A stretch of 64,000 nt of DNA from an uncultured Exiguobacterium sp. (GTDB lineage: Bacteria > Bacillota > Bacilli > Exiguobacteriales > Exiguobacteriaceae), in assembly GCA_913775715.1 (NCBI GenBank), contig CAJYMC010000007.1:1240001-1304000 (forward strand), given 5' to 3'. Under the pieces are notes generated by a model. That model saw only the letters and a list, made by a program, of their open reading frames with translations, was not told the DNA's origin and made no database searches. Of this stretch, positions 33,334 to 43,359 are shown in pieces; positions within the stretch are counted from its first letter, which is position 1, and each line of letters opens with the position of its first letter. Position numbers and translations under genes: made by a program.

Positions 33334-35577
33334 TTAAAAATCCTCTTTTTCAAGATAGGACCATTCTGAACCGGACAAGCTAACTTTGTCAATTAATCGC
33401 ATCGATTGTTTCGCAATCGCCTGTTCAACGATCGTGATTGCCGCCCGTGCGTTTCCGTTCGGAACGACATCAATCTTCTCAGTAAGCGTCGATCGTGCGT
33501 CCTCCGTCAGCTCGTATCCGAACCGTGCCGCGTATCCTTCAATGATTTGAATCAACTCGTCTGGCGAATAATTTGGGAAGTGGAATGATCGCTTAAAGCG
33601 AGATTTTAATCCTGGATTACTCGCAAGCAAGGCATTCATCTGTTGCTCGTAACCTGCAAGAACGACGACGAGATTGTCTTGATGTTTCGTCATTTCATCT
33701 ACAAGCGTATCGATTGCTTCCTTCCCGAAGTCATTCGCTCCACCGTTTAACGCATACGCTTCATCAATGAATAAGACACCACCTAGGGCATCTCGAATCG
33801 CGTCACGCGTCTTTTGCGCTGTCTGTCCGACATAACCGGAGACGAGATCCGCCCGGCTGACGACTTTCAAGTGCCCGCGTTTTAAATAGCCGCATTGTCG
33901 TAAGACATCGGCATAAAGCTGGGCGACGGTCGTCTTCCCGGTCCCACTATTGCCGCTAAAGACTGCGTGCAATTCGACCGGTAACACCTTATATCCTGCT
34001 TCCCGACGGCGTTTTTGCATCGATAACAACGCTTCAATTTGTTTGAGTTCATCTTTGAGATCAGACAATCCGACGAGCGAAGCGATCCGTTCCTCAACGG
34101 TTGCGTCAGGTTCTTGCACCATCTCGAAATCTTCTTGTTCGAGTAAGGCAAAGTCTTCGTGACTGGCACTTTCTCCAAGGCTTGATCCCTTCTTGAAGAT
34201 CGCATCAAGCACGATATTACGGACGGCGCGTCCATTTCCGAAACTGGCGTCGACGCGCTCTCGCTCAAGCCGTCCGAGCAACGCCCGCTCTGCTTGTTCC
34301 GTCAAGACGTAATCGTTTGCGGTCGCGATCGAGCGTCCGATGGCGAGCAGCTCCTGATCCGTATAGTCGGCGAGTAGATAATGATTTGATTCCGGGAAAC
34401 GACTCCGGAGTCCAGGATTCGCCTTCAGGAAATCCCGCATCTCTTCTGGGTAACCGGCAAGCACAACCGCAAATCGCCCAGCATATTCCCCACTCGTCAT
34501 CGCTGCGACGAGCGTATCAATCGCGGCCTGACCATAATCGTTCCCACTTTGTCCGGCACGTTTTAAAGCATAGGCTTCATCGATGAAGAGCACCCCTCCG
34601 ACGGCTTCACGAACCTTACTCATGACCTGTTCTTCCGTCTGTCCGACGAACGCACCGACGAGTGACGAACGGTCCGTCTCGACGACTTCCGGGCGTTCGA
34701 GTAGTCCGAGCTCGTGATAGATTTTCGCCATCAGACGAGCAAGCGTCGTCTTTCCGGTTCCCGGGTTTCCCATGAAGATCATGTGTAGCGATGGTTGATC
34801 ACTTGAACGATAGCCATCTTCCGATCGTTTTTGTTGGTACTTCAAGAAACGATACATATGGTGGACCCGTTGTTTGATGTCTTCAAGGCCAATCATTGCG
34901 TCGAGTTCTTCGAGTGCTGACCGTTCGACTTGTTTACTTTCGACGGGAAGTAGAGCAACGACACGCTTGAGATCCTGAATCGTCGTCGCCTTTAATTCCG
35001 TCATCTCACGGAATGCTTCCCGGGAATAGAAGCGTTCTTGTAAGCTGTCGACGAACGTCTGCGCCGTCTGCTCAAGCGTTGCACTCGAACGCAACAATGC
35101 CGTTCCAGCCTCGAACAGTTCCGTCCAGCGTCCGGCATCTAACCGGCGTAATCGCTCCGTTAGTTCGACAATTTGTTCCGTCTCCTCGACGATTTGGCTC
35201 GCCTGGAGAATCAGTTCCTTCGTCGCCGAGCGTTTTGCGTTCGCATTGTCCGTCTCACGGATTGTCGGGAACGTGTGCGCGACGAGACGCTGATACGTAC
35301 TTTGTAGTTGTTGTTCCGTCAATAACTGCTCCAGACGAGCTGGCAAGCGACCATGCTGACGGATTTCTTGCATCCAGCTCTCAGCTAAGGCGTCCAGTCG
35401 TCCTGTCATGATATAGCGATGCTCGACGAGTAACGCTAAGATCCGGACGAGTGCTTCCGTTTCTCCAAGTAGCCGACTACTTTGAGCATAACGTAAGGCA
35501 AGCACCTCCTCGACTTTCGCGCCCTCTTCCCACGCCTTGATTTGATTGAACATCTCCTCTTTCGAGAATGCTTCCAT
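33334..35577 (-). CDS. Double-AAA+ ATPase of the CbxX/CfqX (SpoVK) family
   Basis: 747 residues. A helical N-terminal region (about 1-220) precedes two CbxX-type AAA+ modules. The first has GNPGTGKTTLARL near residue 272 and GVLFIDEAYAL; the second has GNSGTGKTTVAQL near residue 542 and again GVLFIDEAYAL. Both keep Walker A, Walker B and the arginine-finger region, so both may hydrolyse ATP. Relatives include SpoVK, the Rubisco activase CbbX and the type VII secretion ATPase EccA. No spore, Rubisco or secretion gene is adjacent, so the client is unknown. Gene order suggests co-transcription with the gene at 35654 and the thioesterase. Confidence 0.85.
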   Translation of the reverse strand: MEAFSKEEMFNQIKAWEEGAKVEEVLALRYAQSSRLLGETEALVRILALLVEHRYIMTGRLDALAESWMQEIRQHGRLPARLEQLLTEQQLQSTYQRLVAHTFPTIRETDNANAKRSATKELILQASQIVEETEQIVELTERLRRLDAGRWTELFEAGTALLRSSATLEQTAQTFVDSLQERFYSREAFREMTELKATTIQDLKRVVALLPVESKQVERSALEELDAMIGLEDIKQRVHHMYRFLKYQQKRSEDGYRSSDQPSLHMIFMGNPGTGKTTLARLMAKIYHELGLLERPEVVETDRSSLVGAFVGQTEEQVMSKVREAVGGVLFIDEAYALKRAGQSGNDYGQAAIDTLVAAMTSGEYAGRFAVVLAGYPEEMRDFLKANPGLRSRFPESNHYLLADYTDQELLAIGRSIATANDYVLTEQAERALLGRLERERVDASFGNGRAVRNIVLDAIFKKGSSLGESASHEDFALLEQEDFEMVQEPDATVEERIASLVGLSDLKDELKQIEALLSMQKRRREAGYKVLPVELHAVFSGNSGTGKTTVAQLYADVLRQCGYLKRGHLKVVSRADLVSGYVGQTAQKTRDAIRDALGGVLFIDEAYALNGGANDFGKEAIDTLVDEMTKHQDNLVVVLAGYEQQMNALLASNPGLKSRFKRSFHFPNYSPDELIQIIEGYAARFGYELTEDARSTLTEKIDVVPNGNARAAITIVEQAIAKQSMRLIDKVSLSGSEWSYLEKEDF

Positions 35578-35653
35578 GTTGAACCTCCTGCGTCTCGAAA
35601 AAACCGACTTTGTCCGCTACCGTTTCGTAGCGTCATCGCCGGTCGTTTCTTGT

Positions 35654-36361
35654 TTATTTTGCTTTTAGCCAATCCTTATCGAACGTATCAATCGTCTCAA
35701 AACTCTTCATCTTGACAGAGTAGAACAGTTTACCGTTATTGCGTGACTCCGCACCGAGTACTTTCGAACGGTCGGAAGCAACATAATACGTCGCTTGTTC
35801 CTGGTTGTTTTCTTTATCGAAGATTGATGGATATTGTTTGATCCATTCTTCCGGAACTGTGCTCGATGGTTCTTTTTTCACGTACACGTCCGCAGCCATC
35901 CCTGCGATGTCTGCCTCTCCCTCGACTTGTCCAAAGTCACCTTTATTGATGAAGGCGAGAATCTGTTCGTTGAATCCGCGAGAGAGGAACGGACGCGGCG
36001 CACTGACGCTCTTACCCGCTTTCGTCTCATTGACTAACTTCCCTGTCGCATCATACTCACGGAACATCGTACCGTTCCAGATCGCGAGCGATCCTTTCGA
36101 AGGTCCGTCTACGACTTCCGTCCGGAAATGCCCTTTGTCGTCAAAGACGACTTCATATGTCCGGGCTTCGAGCTCATCTTTTTTCGTCGCGAGTTTCTTC
36201 TCGACATATTGAATGCGTGTCATCGTATAAAACGGTTTGACCGTCGCGGCTTTTTCATCGCTTGCGGTCTGCGTCTTGTTCAAGAGATAAAAATTGTAGG
36301 CAAGGAGGATCGCCATTGCCACGATTGCTACTGCAATCCACGTGCTCGTTCGTTTCGTCAT
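35654..36361 (-). CDS. Membrane-anchored hypothetical protein
   Basis: 235 residues: one N-terminal membrane helix (about 8-27), then a soluble extracytoplasmic domain rich in beta strand. The repeated short strands (YEVVFDDKGHFRTEV, GSLAIWNGTMFREYDATGKL) recall LolA/LppX-like lipid carriers, but this is a weak guess. Followed by the double-AAA gene 77 bases later. Confidence 0.6.
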   Translation of the reverse strand: MTKRTSTWIAVAIVAMAILLAYNFYLLNKTQTASDEKAATVKPFYTMTRIQYVEKKLATKKDELEARTYEVVFDDKGHFRTEVVDGPSKGSLAIWNGTMFREYDATGKLVNETKAGKSVSAPRPFLSRGFNEQILAFINKGDFGQVEGEADIAGMAADVYVKKEPSSTVPEEWIKQYPSIFDKENNQEQATYYVASDRSKVLGAESRNNGKLFYSVKMKSFETIDTFDKDWLKAK

Positions 36362-36516
36362 GCCATGTACACCTTCCTAGCTCAAGTCTCTATTCCCTAT
36401 CATCGTATCGGTTTTAAAGGGGAAATACAAAGGGTTTGTCCAAGATTTCACGATTTCTGAGTAAATTCGTCAGACTTTTGAACAAATGACAAAAATCGTC
36501 GTGATCATCAAAAAAA

Positions 36517-36542
36517 GACGAACCGAATCGATTCGGTCCGTC
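36517..36542 (-). terminator. Terminator of the DUF3939-like gene
   Basis: 12-bp stem GACGAACCGAAT / ATTCGGTCCGTC with a two-base loop and one mismatch, followed by six T residues on the minus strand. Confidence 0.8.
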
Positions 36543-36547
36543 CTCTC

Positions 36548-37018
36548 TCATGGTCTTGGTGCTTTTGGTGTCAATGAGACTATGAGTGAATCATCGACGA
36601 GATAGTAACTATGATGCGGCATCTCACGCAAATAACCTTCTTGAAAAAGTTTCGCACAATCAACCTGCATCGTCTTCGTATGGGCTTTAAGTGGCAACTT
36701 CTTGACGTGGTGTAAGTACTGATCCACAGCGATTTGGACATGATCCATCTCATAGACGAGTTCACGGTCTTTTGCTTCCATGATAGCAAACGTTTCCCGT
36801 GACATATAGAACACTTGTGTCGAGCGCGCTTTTAGTAAATGTTCCAATTGAGTCAAATCGATTCGCTGCTCAGCATCTAGGAGAACCGTCCGATTCGTTC
36901 CTTTCGGTAGTTCAGATTCAAACTTATGCGTCGCCCGCTTCACTTCTTCTAGCGTCACGTCACGCATAGGTAACGGATTCTCACTCTTTGGTTGAAACCA
37001 CTTCTTGAATCGATTCAT
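36548..37018 (-). CDS. DUF3939-like hypothetical protein
   Basis: 156 residues, hydrophilic, cytoplasmic. The segment DVTLEEVKRATHKFESELPKG and later YEMDHVQIAVDQYL and YLREMP recall the Bacillus DUF3939 family of unknown function. It starts 20 bases after the acnA terminator, with GAGAGGAG before the ATG. Confidence 0.6.
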   Translation of the reverse strand: MNRFKKWFQPKSENPLPMRDVTLEEVKRATHKFESELPKGTNRTVLLDAEQRIDLTQLEHLLKARSTQVFYMSRETFAIMEAKDRELVYEMDHVQIAVDQYLHHVKKLPLKAHTKTMQVDCAKLFQEGYLREMPHHSYYLVDDSLIVSLTPKAPRP

Positions 37019-37037
37019 CGTATTCTCCTCTCGTCAA

Positions 37038-37063
37038 AAAAGGCGGGGTTTCCCCCACCTTTA
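37038..37063 (-). terminator. Terminator of acnA
   Basis: GC-rich stem AAAGGCGGGG / CCCC(A)CCTTT with a three-base loop and a T run on the minus strand. Confidence 0.75.
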
Positions 37064-37073
37064 ATTGATCCCC

Positions 37074-39800
37074 TTATGCTTGTTGGAGACGCTCACGAAG
37101 GACCATTGGAAGGATCCCGCCGTGACGGTAGTAATCGATGTCGACTTCTGAATCAAAACGAGCAATCGCTTCGAACTCAGTGACTTTTCCATCTGCCGCT
37201 GTCGCTGTGACTTTAACGATGTCACGTGGACGAACAGACTCATCGATTGCGATGCTGATCGCTTCTTCACCTGTTAGACCAAGTGTTTCAGCTGTCGTGC
37301 CTGCCACGTATTGTAGTGGAAGTACACCCATCATGACGAGGTTTGAACGGTGAATCCGCTCGAAGCTCTCCGCGATGACGGCTTTGACGCCGAGCAAGTT
37401 CGTTCCTTTTGCTGCCCAGTCACGTGAAGAACCCATACCGTAGTCTTTACCAGCGAGGATGACGAGACCTGTGCCATCTTCTTTATACTTCATCGCAGCA
37501 TCGTACATCGCCATCGTTTCGCCTGTTGGCCAGTACGTCGTGAAGCCACCTTCTGTACCTGGTGCGACTTGGTTACGGATCCGGATGTTCGCGAACGTTC
37601 CGCGCATCATGATTTCGTGGTTACCACGACGTGAACCGTATGAGTTGAAGTCTTTTGGTGCAACCCCTTTGTTGACGAGGTATTGACCGGCTGGTGTCGT
37701 TTTCGAGAATGAACCAGCTGGTGAGATGTGGTCCGTCGTGACCGAATCAGCGAACTTACCGAAGACACGGAGTCCGTTGAGGGCTTCGACTTGACCAGCT
37801 TCCTTCGCCAAGTTCTCGAAGAACGGTGGGTTTTGGATGTACGTCGACTCACCGTCGAAGTCGTACTGATCCCCTGTTGGCACGTCAAGGTTGTTCCAAC
37901 GTTCGTTTCCTGTAAAGACTGAATCGTATTCGGCACGGAAGCTTTCTGGTGTGACGACCGTGTTGATGATCGTTTGGATCTCATCACGTGAAGGCCAGAT
38001 GTCAGCGAAGAAGACTTCTTGTCCGTCTTTGCCTGTTCCGAGTGACGCGTTCATGATATCGACGTCGACTGTTCCTGCAAGTGCATACGCGACGACGAGT
38101 GGCGGTGAAGCCAAGTAGTTCGCTTTGACGAGCGGGTGGACACGACCTTCGAAGTTACGGTTACCGGAGAGGACAGACGAAACGAGTAAGTCTGAACCGA
38201 GGATTGCGTCTTCGACTGCGCGGTCGAGTGGACCAGAGTTCCCGATACATGTCGTACAGCCGTAACCGACCGTGTTGAAGCCGAGTTCGTCAAGGTACGT
38301 TTGGAGTCCTGATTTCTCGAGGTAATCCGTAACGACCTTCGATCCTGGAGCAAGTGATGTCTTGACGTATTTTGGAACCGAAAGACCGAGTTCGATTGCT
38401 TTTTTCGCGACGAGTCCAGCACCGATCATGACGTATGGGTTTGATGTGTTCGTACAGCTCGTGATCGCAGCGATTGCCACGTCACCCGTACGCATTTCAA
38501 CTGCTTCGTCTTCGAACTGAACGACAGCGACTTTGTTCGCTTCTTCTTCCGCTAAGCCGAATCCAGCGTTTCCTTGTGGAGCCGTCAACGCTTTTTTGAA
38601 TGATGTATGAACATCCGTCAAATCGATCCGGTCTTGTGGACGTTTTGGTCCAGCAAGGGCAGGAACGATTGTCGAAAGATCGAGTTCGACTGTTTTCGTG
38701 AATGTTGGATCTTCGTTTTGTGGCGTGTAGAACAAACCGTTTGCTTTCGAGTAGTTCTCGACTTTTTCGATCAATTCTTCATCGCGACCTGTCAGACGAA
38801 GGTACGTCAATGTTTCTGTGTCGACTGGGAAGAATCCACATGTTGCACCATATTCTGGCGCCATGTTCGCGATTGTTGCCCGGTCAGAAAGTGACATCAA
38901 GTGGAGTGATGGACCGAAGAACTCGACGAATTTACCAACGACGTTCTCTTGACGGAGCATTTCCGTTACACGAAGGGCAACGTCTGTTGCTGTCGTTCCT
39001 GGGTGCATCTCACCTGTAATGCGTACACCGATGACTTCTGGTACTGGGAAGAACGATGGCTGTCCGAGCATGCCCGCTTCCGCTTCGATCCCACCGACTC
39101 CCCAACCGAGGACGCCAAGACCGTTGATCATCGTCGTGTGTGAGTCCGTTCCGACGAGTGTATCCGGGTACACATCAACTGTACCGTCTGCTGTTTCCTT
39201 TTCGAGGACGACAGATGCCAAGTACTCGAGGTTAACTTGGTGGACGATCCCTGTTGCGGGTGGTACAGCACGATAGTTATCGAATGCCGAAGTCGCCCAG
39301 CGAAGCAATTTGTAACGCTCTTCGTTACGTTCGAATTCGAGATCCATGTTTTCTGCAAGTGCACCAGCAAAACCGTAAGCATCGACTTGAACAGAGTGGT
39401 CAACGACGAGGTCTACTGGTACTTCTGGGTTGATGACCGATGGGTCTCCACCGAGATCTTGCATCGCTTTACGAAGTGACGCGAGGTCAACGACCGTTGG
39501 AACACCTGTGAAATCCTGAAGGATGACGCGTGACGGTTTGAACGGAACATCGACATCGTTCGAAACTTGAGCTGTTCCCCATTTCGCCAAGTTCTCGACG
39601 TGTTCACGTGTGATCGAACGACCATCTTGTTGACGAAGTACTGACTCGAGTAGGACACGAATCGAGTATGGAAGACGTTTGACTTCCGTCAATCCGAGCT
39701 CTTCCAATTTTTCAAGACTATAGTACTGATAATTCTTACCGTTTGCTTCAAACGAACGGCGTGCGCCAAAGACATCTTGCGACACATCTGTTTGCTTCAT
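37074..39800 (-). CDS. acnA: Aconitate hydratase
   Basis: 908 residues, usual for the AcnA/IRP type. Converts citrate to isocitrate in the TCA cycle using a [4Fe-4S] cluster; the three cysteine ligands are in SCTNTSNP and GCTTCIGN. The swivel domain follows ([14 protein letters not shown]). AGGGGG precedes the ATG and a sigma-A promoter lies at 39864-39892. In related bacteria the apo-protein also binds mRNA when iron is low; this is family knowledge, not seen here. Confidence 0.96.
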   Translation of the reverse strand: MKQTDVSQDVFGARRSFEANGKNYQYYSLEKLEELGLTEVKRLPYSIRVLLESVLRQQDGRSITREHVENLAKWGTAQVSNDVDVPFKPSRVILQDFTGVPTVVDLASLRKAMQDLGGDPSVINPEVPVDLVVDHSVQVDAYGFAGALAENMDLEFERNEERYKLLRWATSAFDNYRAVPPATGIVHQVNLEYLASVVLEKETADGTVDVYPDTLVGTDSHTTMINGLGVLGWGVGGIEAEAGMLGQPSFFPVPEVIGVRITGEMHPGTTATDVALRVTEMLRQENVVGKFVEFFGPSLHLMSLSDRATIANMAPEYGATCGFFPVDTETLTYLRLTGRDEELIEKVENYSKANGLFYTPQNEDPTFTKTVELDLSTIVPALAGPKRPQDRIDLTDVHTSFKKALTAPQGNAGFGLAEEEANKVAVVQFEDEAVEMRTGDVAIAAITSCTNTSNPYVMIGAGLVAKKAIELGLSVPKYVKTSLAPGSKVVTDYLEKSGLQTYLDELGFNTVGYGCTTCIGNSGPLDRAVEDAILGSDLLVSSVLSGNRNFEGRVHPLVKANYLASPPLVVAYALAGTVDVDIMNASLGTGKDGQEVFFADIWPSRDEIQTIINTVVTPESFRAEYDSVFTGNERWNNLDVPTGDQYDFDGESTYIQNPPFFENLAKEAGQVEALNGLRVFGKFADSVTTDHISPAGSFSKTTPAGQYLVNKGVAPKDFNSYGSRRGNHEIMMRGTFANIRIRNQVAPGTEGGFTTYWPTGETMAMYDAAMKYKEDGTGLVILAGKDYGMGSSRDWAAKGTNLLGVKAVIAESFERIHRSNLVMMGVLPLQYVAGTTAETLGLTGEEAISIAIDESVRPRDIVKVTATAADGKVTEFEAIARFDSEVDIDYYRHGGILPMVLRERLQQA

Positions 39801-39863
39801 GGTGATTCCCCCTTTAAGTGTTCACGACATCAAGCCCCTGATACCGCTTACTTGTACAGTTCT

Positions 39864-39892
39864 ATCATAGTATAATATGGATTCCGTTACAA
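39864..39892 (-). promoter_or_regulatory. Sigma-A promoter of acnA
   Basis: On the minus strand -35 TTGTAA (39887-39892), 17 bases, -10 TATGAT (39864-39869), about 65 bases upstream of the start codon. Confidence 0.55.
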
Positions 39893-39986
39893 TTTGAAAG
39901 AACAAAAGACTTTCGATAAGTTTTGCTTATTGCTGATATTAGAAAATTATTCTGTTGTCCTGTTTTTCTCATATTTCCAGTCTCGC

Positions 39987-40012
39987 GTTTCCATTTAGAA
40001 TGTTCAGGGTAC
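39987..40012 (+). promoter_or_regulatory. Sigma-B-type promoter
   Basis: GTTTCC (39987-39992), 14 bases, GGGTAC (40007-40012), 45 bases before the ATG at 40058. Close to the sigma-B consensus GTTTAA-N12/14-GGGTAT. Confidence 0.55.
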
Positions 40013-40057
40013 TTAAAAAGTGTAGTACGATATCCGATTCTTGTGGAGGCGTTTATT

Positions 40058-40552
40058 ATGGCGAAATATAAAAGCGATGCAACGCACGTTATTACGACAA
40101 TCATTTTTAGTGATTTAGAAAAAGCAAAAACAGGCTTTGCGATGATTAAGGATCTCGAGGCAATCAAGGAAATCGAGATGGATCAGATGGTTCTCGCAAA
40201 ACGTGACGAAGCAGAGGGCTTCTCTTTCATCGATGCGATCGACTTCACGCAACAGGACCAATCCTTCAAAGGCTCATTGATCGGTATGGCGATCGGTGTC
40301 GTCGGTGGTCCGTTCGGAATGCTCGTCGGTTCCGTTGCTGGTTATTTGATTGGTGCGAACCGGGATGAGAAGAACGAACGGGAATCGTTTGATTTATTCA
40401 ACCGGACGCTGAATCAGATCAACCCCAACCATTACGGTGTCATTTTAATCAGTGAGGTCAACGAAGATTCAGAAGCCGTCAATGCGATTGCCGCTGAACT
40501 CGGAGCGACGATTCGCCGGACAGGTGAGACTTTGCCGGATGGTACGGTCTAA
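40058..40552 (+). CDS. Glycine-zipper membrane protein, DUF1269-like, probably stress-induced
   Basis: 164 residues. A central hydrophobic, glycine-rich hairpin (about 72-97, GSLIGMAIGVVGGPFGMLVG) inserts in the membrane; N- and C-terminal parts are soluble and alternate helix and strand as in DUF1269 proteins. The start was moved to the ATG after GGAGG. The sigma-B-type promoter just upstream suggests a general stress protein. Function unknown. Confidence 0.65.
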   Translation: MAKYKSDATHVITTIIFSDLEKAKTGFAMIKDLEAIKEIEMDQMVLAKRDEAEGFSFIDAIDFTQQDQSFKGSLIGMAIGVVGGPFGMLVGSVAGYLIGANRDEKNERESFDLFNRTLNQINPNHYGVILISEVNEDSEAVNAIAAELGATIRRTGETLPDGTV

Positions 40553-40574
40553 TCAAATCAAAGTTGTCGTCTTT

Positions 40575-40605
40575 ACGTTCTCGTGTTTAAACGGGAGCGT
40601 TTTTT
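40575..40605 (+). terminator. Terminator after the DUF1269-like gene
   Basis: 9-bp RNA stem ACGTTCTCG / CGGGAGCGT (two G-U pairs) followed by six T residues. Confidence 0.7.
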
Positions 40606-41186
40606 AATTCGTGAATCACCTGTTTTGCTGCTTCCTGCGTCGTGTCTGTATCGACTTTCTGTAAAGCATTTTGTTGTACGGATATGAGGATATTTTTGTA
40701 GCTGATGATGATGAGATCGGATTGATTCGATAGCTTTTGATTGAGCCCTTTGTAACCATCGCTTGATTGATACTGAACCACATCATTGCCTATGTATCGA
40801 TCTGTATACGCAAAATGAATCACTAACTGCGTATCTTGTTTTTGATTTTCAAAATAAAGTGTTTCTTGTGTCGACGGCGTATCAATCGTTCCGTCAACCG
40901 TTAACCAACGTCTCTTCCCAAAACTCAAGGATTGATCGACAACCGTGAAATCTGCACCAATAGTACTTGCCTTCAACTGAAACTGCTCCATCGCCAAGTG
41001 TTCATTCATGTACTTGAACAGTCTCTCATACTGAGCTGGATTTAAGATGGCGTCTTTCGTTTGATTCGTATGCGTAGTAGTTTGGACTTCTACTTTTTTC
41101 TGTTCCGTCGTGCCCTCCTCATCCGTGCATCCAGCGATTAAAAACAAACTTGAAAACAGAGTTAACATTCTCACTCGACGTTTCAT
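40587..41186 (-). CDS. Hypothetical lipoprotein
   Basis: 199 residues. Signal peptide ending in the lipobox FLIAGC, followed by a Thr/Gln-rich spacer and a mixed alpha-beta domain. No family recognised. AGGAGGA precedes the ATG. Follows rtcB by 27 bases in the same direction. Confidence 0.65.
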   Translation of the reverse strand: MKRRVRMLTLFSSLFLIAGCTDEEGTTEQKKVEVQTTTHTNQTKDAILNPAQYERLFKYMNEHLAMEQFQLKASTIGADFTVVDQSLSFGKRRWLTVDGTIDTPSTQETLYFENQKQDTQLVIHFAYTDRYIGNDVVQYQSSDGYKGLNQKLSNQSDLIIISYKNILISVQQNALQKVDTDTTQEAAKQVIHELKNAPV

Positions 41187-41213
41187 AAAAATATCCTCCT
41201 ATGGCGAAATACT

Positions 41214-42398
41214 TCACTTCGCCTTAAAGTTGTACAGCGGTTTAATTATCTCGACGACGTCGACTGTCTCTCTCGTATTGCGAATGATTTCGTCCATCGG
41301 TTTATAGACGAACGGCGACTCGTCACGTGTCGATGCGACGACTGAACTTGACCAGACATCGGTCATCGTCTTTTCGAACGCATCCAGTTCAACTGTTTTG
41401 AATGCTTTTGACCGCGACATGATGCGACCTGCTCCATGTGGCGCGGAATAGTTCCAATCGGGATTGCCTTTTCCGACGACGATCAAGGAGCCGTCACGCA
41501 TGTTCATCGGAATGATTGCCCGCTCGCCGGCTTTTGCAGAGATGGCACCTTTTCGTAGAATCATCGCGTCAAGATCGATGTAGTTGTGGATCGTATCGAA
41601 CTGATCCGCAGCCGTCCACCCCATCGCTTCAAAAATAACTTCAGTCATCGCCTGACGGTTCAGTGCCGCGTATCGTTGCGCAATCTTGAGATCATGCAGA
41701 TAGCGCTTCATCGCTTCTCCGGAAACAGATGCTAAATCTTTGTTAAACGTAGACCGCTTTTCCTTCAATTGCTGTAAGGTCACCTGAATATCCGACTCGC
41801 GCCCTTGTTGTTTTAATTCGGCGATGACTTGGTCCGCGTCAAATTGGAAGCGTGCCGTTTCCGCCTCTGCTTGATAATGTTCGGCAATCGTTTTTCCCAG
41901 ATTGCGACTACCCGAATGAATGACGAGATAGCGCTGTCCTGCTGCATCTTGGTTCAGTTCGATGAAGTGATTTCCTCCACCAAGCGTACCAATCGATAAT
42001 CGTGCCCGTGTCTCGTTGAACGGTGCAAGTACTTGATCAAACGGTACCTGCTCTGATAATGGATGGGCTTTTTGCCGTACCGACATGCCACTTGGAACGA
42101 GACGCTGAATCGTCGCGTCAAGTTTCGCATAATCGATTGGTTCTTGTTCAGCAAGTCGTGTACATAACATGCCGCAACCGATATCAACACCGACGAGGTT
42201 CGGTACGACCTCGTTCGTCACATGCATCGTCGTTCCGATGACAGATCCCTTTCCAGCATGGCAATCCGGCATGATTCGAACGCGACTGTCTGTCGCAAAT
42301 TGTTCCTCTAACATAGCTGTGACTTGCTTAATCGTCATCTCATCAACGTTATCCGTGAAAATCTTTGCTTCCCCATATGTGCCTTGAATCGTTTTCAT
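41214..42398 (-). CDS. rtcB: RtcB-family RNA ligase
   Basis: 394 residues. RtcB joins RNA 2',3'-cyclic phosphate or 3'-phosphate ends to 5'-OH ends using GTP and Mn2+. Conserved sites: MPDCHAGKGSVIG, GVDIGCGM (metal Cys), GTLGGGNHFIE, HSGSRNLG and APHGAGRIMSR with the guanylylated His. No archease or RtcA gene is nearby. It lies 32 bases after a lysR gene on the same strand, an unusual pairing. Role in bacteria is RNA repair or ribosome rescue by analogy. Confidence 0.9.
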   Translation of the reverse strand: MKTIQGTYGEAKIFTDNVDEMTIKQVTAMLEEQFATDSRVRIMPDCHAGKGSVIGTTMHVTNEVVPNLVGVDIGCGMLCTRLAEQEPIDYAKLDATIQRLVPSGMSVRQKAHPLSEQVPFDQVLAPFNETRARLSIGTLGGGNHFIELNQDAAGQRYLVIHSGSRNLGKTIAEHYQAEAETARFQFDADQVIAELKQQGRESDIQVTLQQLKEKRSTFNKDLASVSGEAMKRYLHDLKIAQRYAALNRQAMTEVIFEAMGWTAADQFDTIHNYIDLDAMILRKGAISAKAGERAIIPMNMRDGSLIVVGKGNPDWNYSAPHGAGRIMSRSKAFKTVELDAFEKTMTDVWSSSVVASTRDESPFVYKPMDEIIRNTRETVDVVEIIKPLYNFKAK

Positions 42399-42430
42399 AC
42401 GATCGTTCCTTTCTTTTCCTATCCATTTAG

Positions 42431-43252
42431 TTATTCTGCTGTTTCTTGCATGATTTCAATGAATTGTTTCGTCAGTGTCGTCGGTCCCGTCTCCGTCAAC
42501 CAGACGAAGGCTGTCGTACTTGCGGCACCGGATAGGTATGTCTGGTGCAGTCCTGTCATATTCAGTTCCCGCAACGTACTCTCCGGCAATACAGTCACCG
42601 CCTGTCCACTGCGGACGAGTCCGATAAGCGTCAAGACATCGGAACACGTCTCTTGCGATACGACGCCGAGTCGTTGACTTAACGTCTGAAAGACACCGAG
42701 TCCTTCCTGACTCGGAATGATGAGATTCGCGGTCGGGTGATCGGGGTGCCAGACTTGATGAAACGGTTCTTCTTCCATCCATTCAATCGAAATCCCTTGC
42801 GCATCAATCGGCAGACGAACGAACGCCGCATCAAGCGAACGCTCTTTCAACCGTTCGATGAGCCCACTCGATTCTCCTTGGTGGACTTGTAAGATAATGC
42901 CAGGATGTCGTCGTTTCATCTGTTCAATCCATTCGACGAGCCGACTGGCTGATAATGTGTTGACACCAATTCGCAAAATCCCTGTTCGCCCGGCTTCGAT
43001 GTCGCTCACTTCCATCCGTGTCTCCTGCTCGAACTGCAGCAAAGAGACTGCTCGTTCATATAAGCGGTTGCCGCTCGAGGTAATCCGAATCCCGCGTCCT
43101 GCCCGCTCAATCAGACGAACGCCAAGCTCTTCTTCCATCCGCCGGATTTGCTGCGTCAAGGCTGGTTGCGCCATCCGCAAGCGCTCCGCTGCCCGCGTGA
43201 CGGATTGTTCCTCGACGACCGCACAAAAATAGCGGTACTGACGTAAATCCAT
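42431..43252 (-). CDS. LysR-family transcriptional regulator
   Basis: 273 residues. N-terminal winged helix (MDLRQYRYFCAVVEEQSVTRAAERLRMAQPALTQQIRRME) and a C-terminal effector domain. Divergent from an NCS2 permease gene across about 107 bases, so that gene is the probable target; rtcB follows it on its own transcript. Start set at the ATG nine bases after AAAGAG; two earlier ATGs are possible. Effector unknown. Confidence 0.85.
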   Translation of the reverse strand: MDLRQYRYFCAVVEEQSVTRAAERLRMAQPALTQQIRRMEEELGVRLIERAGRGIRITSSGNRLYERAVSLLQFEQETRMEVSDIEAGRTGILRIGVNTLSASRLVEWIEQMKRRHPGIILQVHQGESSGLIERLKERSLDAAFVRLPIDAQGISIEWMEEEPFHQVWHPDHPTANLIIPSQEGLGVFQTLSQRLGVVSQETCSDVLTLIGLVRSGQAVTVLPESTLRELNMTGLHQTYLSGAASTTAFVWLTETGPTTLTKQFIEIMQETAE

Positions 43253-43290
43253 ATTCATCATCTCTTTCATATGTTTTCATGTATAAAGAT

Positions 43291-43315
43291 ATATGAATCA
43301 TAACATCAATCATAT
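43291..43315. promoter_or_regulatory. Inverted repeat, likely LysR operator
   Basis: ATATGA-13-TCATAT, a perfect dyad between the divergent lysR and permease genes, of the length and position usual for LysR sites. Confidence 0.45.
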
Positions 43316-43359
43316 GCTATGATGCAGGAATATCTGAAGTTTAAGAAAGGAGCTTTTTC

